A stretch of DNA of 6,848 bases from Candidatus Kaiserbacteria bacterium (GTDB lineage: Bacteria > Patescibacteriota > Minisyncoccia > Phycocordibacterales > UBA918): the NCBI GenBank assembly GCA_007117575.1, contig SKGH01000086.1, positions 1 to 6,848 of the forward strand, written 5' to 3'. The notes beneath the pieces are model-generated. The model saw only the letters and a list, made by a program, of their open reading frames with translations. It was not told the origin of the DNA and did not search any database. Positions within the stretch are counted from its first letter, which is position 1, and every line of letters begins with the position of its first letter. A program made the translations under genes and the position numbers. This document shows positions 5,144 to 6,848 of this stretch, one piece after another.

Positions 5144-6319
5144 CTAATCTGAAACATTGATAGGTAGATACAACGACAAAGTAAAGGGTGCACCCTTTCT
5201 AATCTGTATACTCAGCTGGGTTTCCGGAGGAACACTATCGTCAATTATAATACCTTGCCTATTGAAGATTTCACCGTTTTGGACACCACTAGGTGGGTTA
5301 ACAACCTTGTCAAAACCAACGTTTCCGCGAAGGGCATAAATTGGTTTAGACCCTATGAAGCCGATATTGGTTGAACTAATATTTATACTTGATTCACCAT
5401 TCAGATCAATATCTGACTGATTCTTAATATCTGCGACTGTAGTTTCAAATACCATACGTTCATCTGATTGAATATTCAACACAAGCGTTCCAGTAAGCTG
5501 AGCTACTCCACTTTCAGGCATTACATTCGTATGAGCATTTATCACCAATACTCGATTGTCAACTCTTTTATCTAAATCGTTTAATATCTCAGTAGAAAAA
5601 AACATGGATCCTGGGTTTTCTTCTTGAAATCGTTGGACAAAATCCTTACCCGCTTGAATCAAATCATCTTCACCATCCATCAAAGAAACCTGACTGGCTT
5701 CACCGTCATATCCAACTATTGGTAATGTAGCGTGTGCGCAGATTACTTCAATACGAATACCTTGTCTAGTTATTACATTCAAATCATCGTTAACCTTAAT
5801 ATTTGACAAATAACACATAGCTTCTGGGACATGTAACTCTGTAGTTTCATATCGAGAAGTTGTAACGGGTTGACTTGGTTTAGGCTCTGCAATATCAGAT
5901 TGTGGGGTATTTTCAGAATCCTCTCGTAATAAAAAATACACACTAGCGATAATTATTACTAATCCAAAAATAACACTGACAATTATGCCATATACCAATA
6001 AAGGACTTCTGTGAAGATTTTTATTTACTCGTATTGAATCAATATGAGAGTCAGTAGCTCCACCCGACAACATGTTAGATTTTTTATTTCCAATAAACTG
6101 ATGACCTTCATCTGGCAATTGTCCTGTCTTTTGGTTGGAAATATTTTCTGAAAATGATGGCTGCTCATGCACACTTTCTTCAGGATATACAACTTTCTTT
6201 GCCTCATTTATTTGTTCCTCTGTCCATCCAGCAGATTTGAGTTGCGAAATTCCATCAGAAAGATCATGACCTTGTTGTTTTAACTGTTTCAAGTAATCTA
6301 TTATTTCTTGTCTGCTCAT
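5144..6319 (-). CDS. Single-pass membrane protein with helical 'GW' N-terminal module and large outer domain
   Basis: This 391-residue protein has three parts. Residues 1-45 form a three-helix module (IIDYLKQLKQQG, then ISQLKSAGWTEEQINEA) that resembles the UBA-like cytoplasmic modules often found before a membrane segment in Patescibacteria proteins. Residues 50-105 are a polar linker, and about 106-131 form one strong membrane segment. Residues 132-160 are a Pro/Ser/Thr-rich stalk, and 161-391 form a beta-rich outer domain with only two cysteines (169 and 194) that could pair. I recognise no catalytic motif or named family in the outer domain. The orientation (short N-terminal part inside, large domain outside) is inferred from the stalk and cysteines. 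The start at 6319 follows an extended -10 by 9 nt. The gene is flanked on both sides by copies of the same intergenic repeat. Confidence 0.8.
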   Translation of the reverse strand: MSRQEIIDYLKQLKQQGHDLSDGISQLKSAGWTEEQINEAKKVVYPEESVHEQPSFSENISNQKTGQLPDEGHQFIGNKKSNMLSGGATDSHIDSIRVNKNLHRSPLLVYGIIVSVIFGLVIIIASVYFLLREDSENTPQSDIAEPKPSQPVTTSRYETTELHVPEAMCYLSNIKVNDDLNVITRQGIRIEVICAHATLPIVGYDGEASQVSLMDGEDDLIQAGKDFVQRFQEENPGSMFFSTEILNDLDKRVDNRVLVINAHTNVMPESGVAQLTGTLVLNIQSDERMVFETTVADIKNQSDIDLNGESSINISSTNIGFIGSKPIYALRGNVGFDKVVNPPSGVQNGEIFNRQGIIIDDSVPPETQLSIQIRKGAPFTLSLYLPINVSD

Positions 6320-6328
6320 GCTTCTAAT

Positions 6329-6337
6329 ATTTTATCA
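6329..6337 (-). promoter_or_regulatory. Extended -10 promoter for the 391-residue membrane protein
   Basis: The minus strand reads TGA-TAAAAT, 5 of 6 matches plus the TG extension, and ends 9 nt before the ATG at 6319. The leader would be only 2-3 nt. An AGAAG lies one base from the ATG, too close to act as a Shine-Dalgarno. Confidence 0.55.
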
Positions 6338-6402
6338 CATGAAAGAATCTAAACGTTATATGTTGTTAACAAAAATATACAAAAATTAAAGATAGAAATA
6401 GG

Positions 6403-6595
6403 GTCAACCAGCCTTTATGCCAATAGGTATTCATATAACAAATTGACAAGCTAGACACAGTAAGATAAATACTCGACGTTCTCTATCGTGCCGACGCATG
6501 AGAACATATATTTCATAGTCAAGATAAAATGAACGACACCATTTTCTTTAGTTTTTTATCACTACTATTCCCTTTTACTTCATTATCTACACTTG
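6403..6595 (-). repeat. Intergenic repeat copy B, uninterrupted
   Basis: This is the intact version of the repeat that IS30 splits at 3842-5138. Its parts, in minus-strand order, are a CAAGT start with an AGTAAAAGGG block, the 70-nt core (6478-6547), a variable part, CAAGCTAG (6447-6454), and the CCTTTATGCC block (6412-6421). It occupies most of the gap between the gene entering from the right and the promoter of the 391-residue gene. Weaker similarity may continue to about 6350. Confidence 0.8.
6472..6523 (-). ncRNA. Conserved nested hairpin in repeat copy B
   Basis: This has the same fold as 5010-5061. The outer stem on the minus strand is CTTGAC/GTCGAG and the inner hairpin spans 6505-6478. 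Relative to copy A, one outer C-G pair has become G-C through two changes, one outer T-A has become T-G, and one inner T-G has become C-G. One inner pair (T-A to C-A) is lost on this strand. Confidence 0.45.
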
Positions 6596-6606
6596 TTTAG
6601 TATAGA

Positions 6607-6674
6607 TTGTTTGTGTGAGGCATTTGAGTTTTTGTTTAAATTGTTTTTTGCCCCACTCGCTTTTACACAAACAA
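6607..6674. repeat. Inverted repeat downstream of the right-edge gene
   Basis: TTGTTTGTGT at 6607-6616 and its exact reverse complement at 6665-6674 are separated by 48 nt. They lie between the stop codon at 6696 and the start of repeat copy B. A 10-bp perfect stem with so long a loop could be an RNA stem or chance in AT-rich sequence. No U-run follows on the minus strand. Confidence 0.35.
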
Positions 6675-6695
6675 CAATTTCGAAGCCTGTTAATT

Positions 6696-6848
6696 TTATT
6701 CTCCTGTCCAATCACTTTTACATTCCGCACATCGGACGTTACCGGTATGTTCAAAACAATCAGTAAATTTGTTTGGAACATAGCCATATCTTTCGTCCCA
6801 CACAAACTCATCATCAATAATTGTTTCAACCCACTTCCTGTCCGCTCC
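6696..6848 (-). CDS. C-terminal end of a protein with a possible zinc-binding cysteine cluster (cut by right edge)
   Basis: The frame is open from base 6848 down to a TAA at 6696-6698, giving the last 50 residues of a gene whose start lies outside the window. The tail is acidic and aromatic, then carries C31, H34, C40 and C43 (numbered from the edge) in C-x2-H-x5-C-x2-C spacing, which could bind one zinc ion. I chose this frame over an overlapping one (6587-6829) because its composition is that of an ordinary soluble protein and the other is not. The family is not recognised. Confidence 0.6.
   Translation of the reverse strand, partial: GADRKWVETIIDDEFVWDERYGYVPNKFTDCFEHTGNVRCAECKSDWTGE

Noticed and set aside
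5157..5339. 60-codon plus-strand ORF
   Set aside because: It is antisense to the C-terminal part of the 391-residue protein and has no promoter.
6025..6207. 60-codon minus-strand ORF
   Set aside because: It is an out-of-frame overlap inside the 391-residue gene, with an implausible protein composition.
4975..6595. Repeat copies as integron attC sites (gene plus recombination site, repeated)
   Set aside because: attC sites open with RYYYAAC and close with GTTRRRY. The hairpin here has the reverse order (GTTCT then AGAAC), no matching core pairs are found at the ends, and no integrase is visible.
3842..6595. CRISPR array or tandem repeat array
   Set aside because: There are only two copies about 1.4-2.7 kb apart with a gene between them, and no regular spacer structure.
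6587..6829. 80-codon minus-strand ORF as the real right-edge gene
   Set aside because: It overlaps the 6696-6848 frame, which continues off the window edge and has a more normal protein composition; only the CxxC echo near its end is kept as a weak finding.

Overview
The window is AT-rich DNA carrying short, mostly single-promoter genes, nearly all on the minus strand. The genes are a membrane protein cut by the left edge, several small single-pass membrane-anchored proteins with exposed cysteines, one NUDIX hydrolase and one IS30-family insertion sequence. The style suggests an uncultured bacterium of the Candidate Phyla Radiation (Patescibacteria). The points in favour are promoters set directly against start codons without Shine-Dalgarno sequences, an IPT/TIG plus Cys-rich surface protein, and a helical 'GW' N-terminal module ahead of a membrane segment. 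This is an inference from style, with no marker gene to confirm it. TGA acts as a stop codon here, which argues against lineages that recode UGA.

Layout. 1-441 (-): N-terminal part of a polytopic membrane protein running off the left edge. 581-901 (-): a 106-residue membrane-anchored protein with 14 cysteines. 1036-1200 (+): a 54-residue ORF, the only plus-strand gene, resembling half of a VOC/glyoxalase fold. 1243-1536 (-): a 97-residue anchored protein with two cysteines. 1537-1875: about 340 bases with only a doubtful 34-codon ORF. 1876-2364 (-): NUDIX hydrolase. 2493-3716 (-): a 407-residue anchored protein with an acidic stalk, a TIG-like domain and a Cys cluster. 3891-4974: an IS30-family element with imperfect terminal inverted repeats. 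5144-6319 (-): a 391-residue protein with a helical N-terminal module, one membrane segment and a large outer domain. 6696-6848 (-): the C-terminal end of a gene entering from the right edge, with a possible zinc-binding cysteine cluster.

The most unusual structure is an intergenic repeat of roughly 190-210 bp present twice, in the same orientation. Each copy lies downstream of a minus-strand gene and fills the gap up to the next gene's promoter. Copy B (about 6403-6595) is intact. Copy A is split by the IS30 element into 3842-3890 and 4975-5138. A 70-nt core is 67/70 identical and folds into a nested hairpin. One outer stem pair has switched from C-G to G-C between the copies, which is the mark of a structure under selection. 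Together with the consistent leaderless promoters and a hairpin that buries the transposase start codon, this is the material most worth following up.

No shared pathway links the genes. The common theme is small, separately transcribed envelope proteins, several of them cysteine-bearing, plus one nucleotide-pool or housecleaning enzyme and a transposon.
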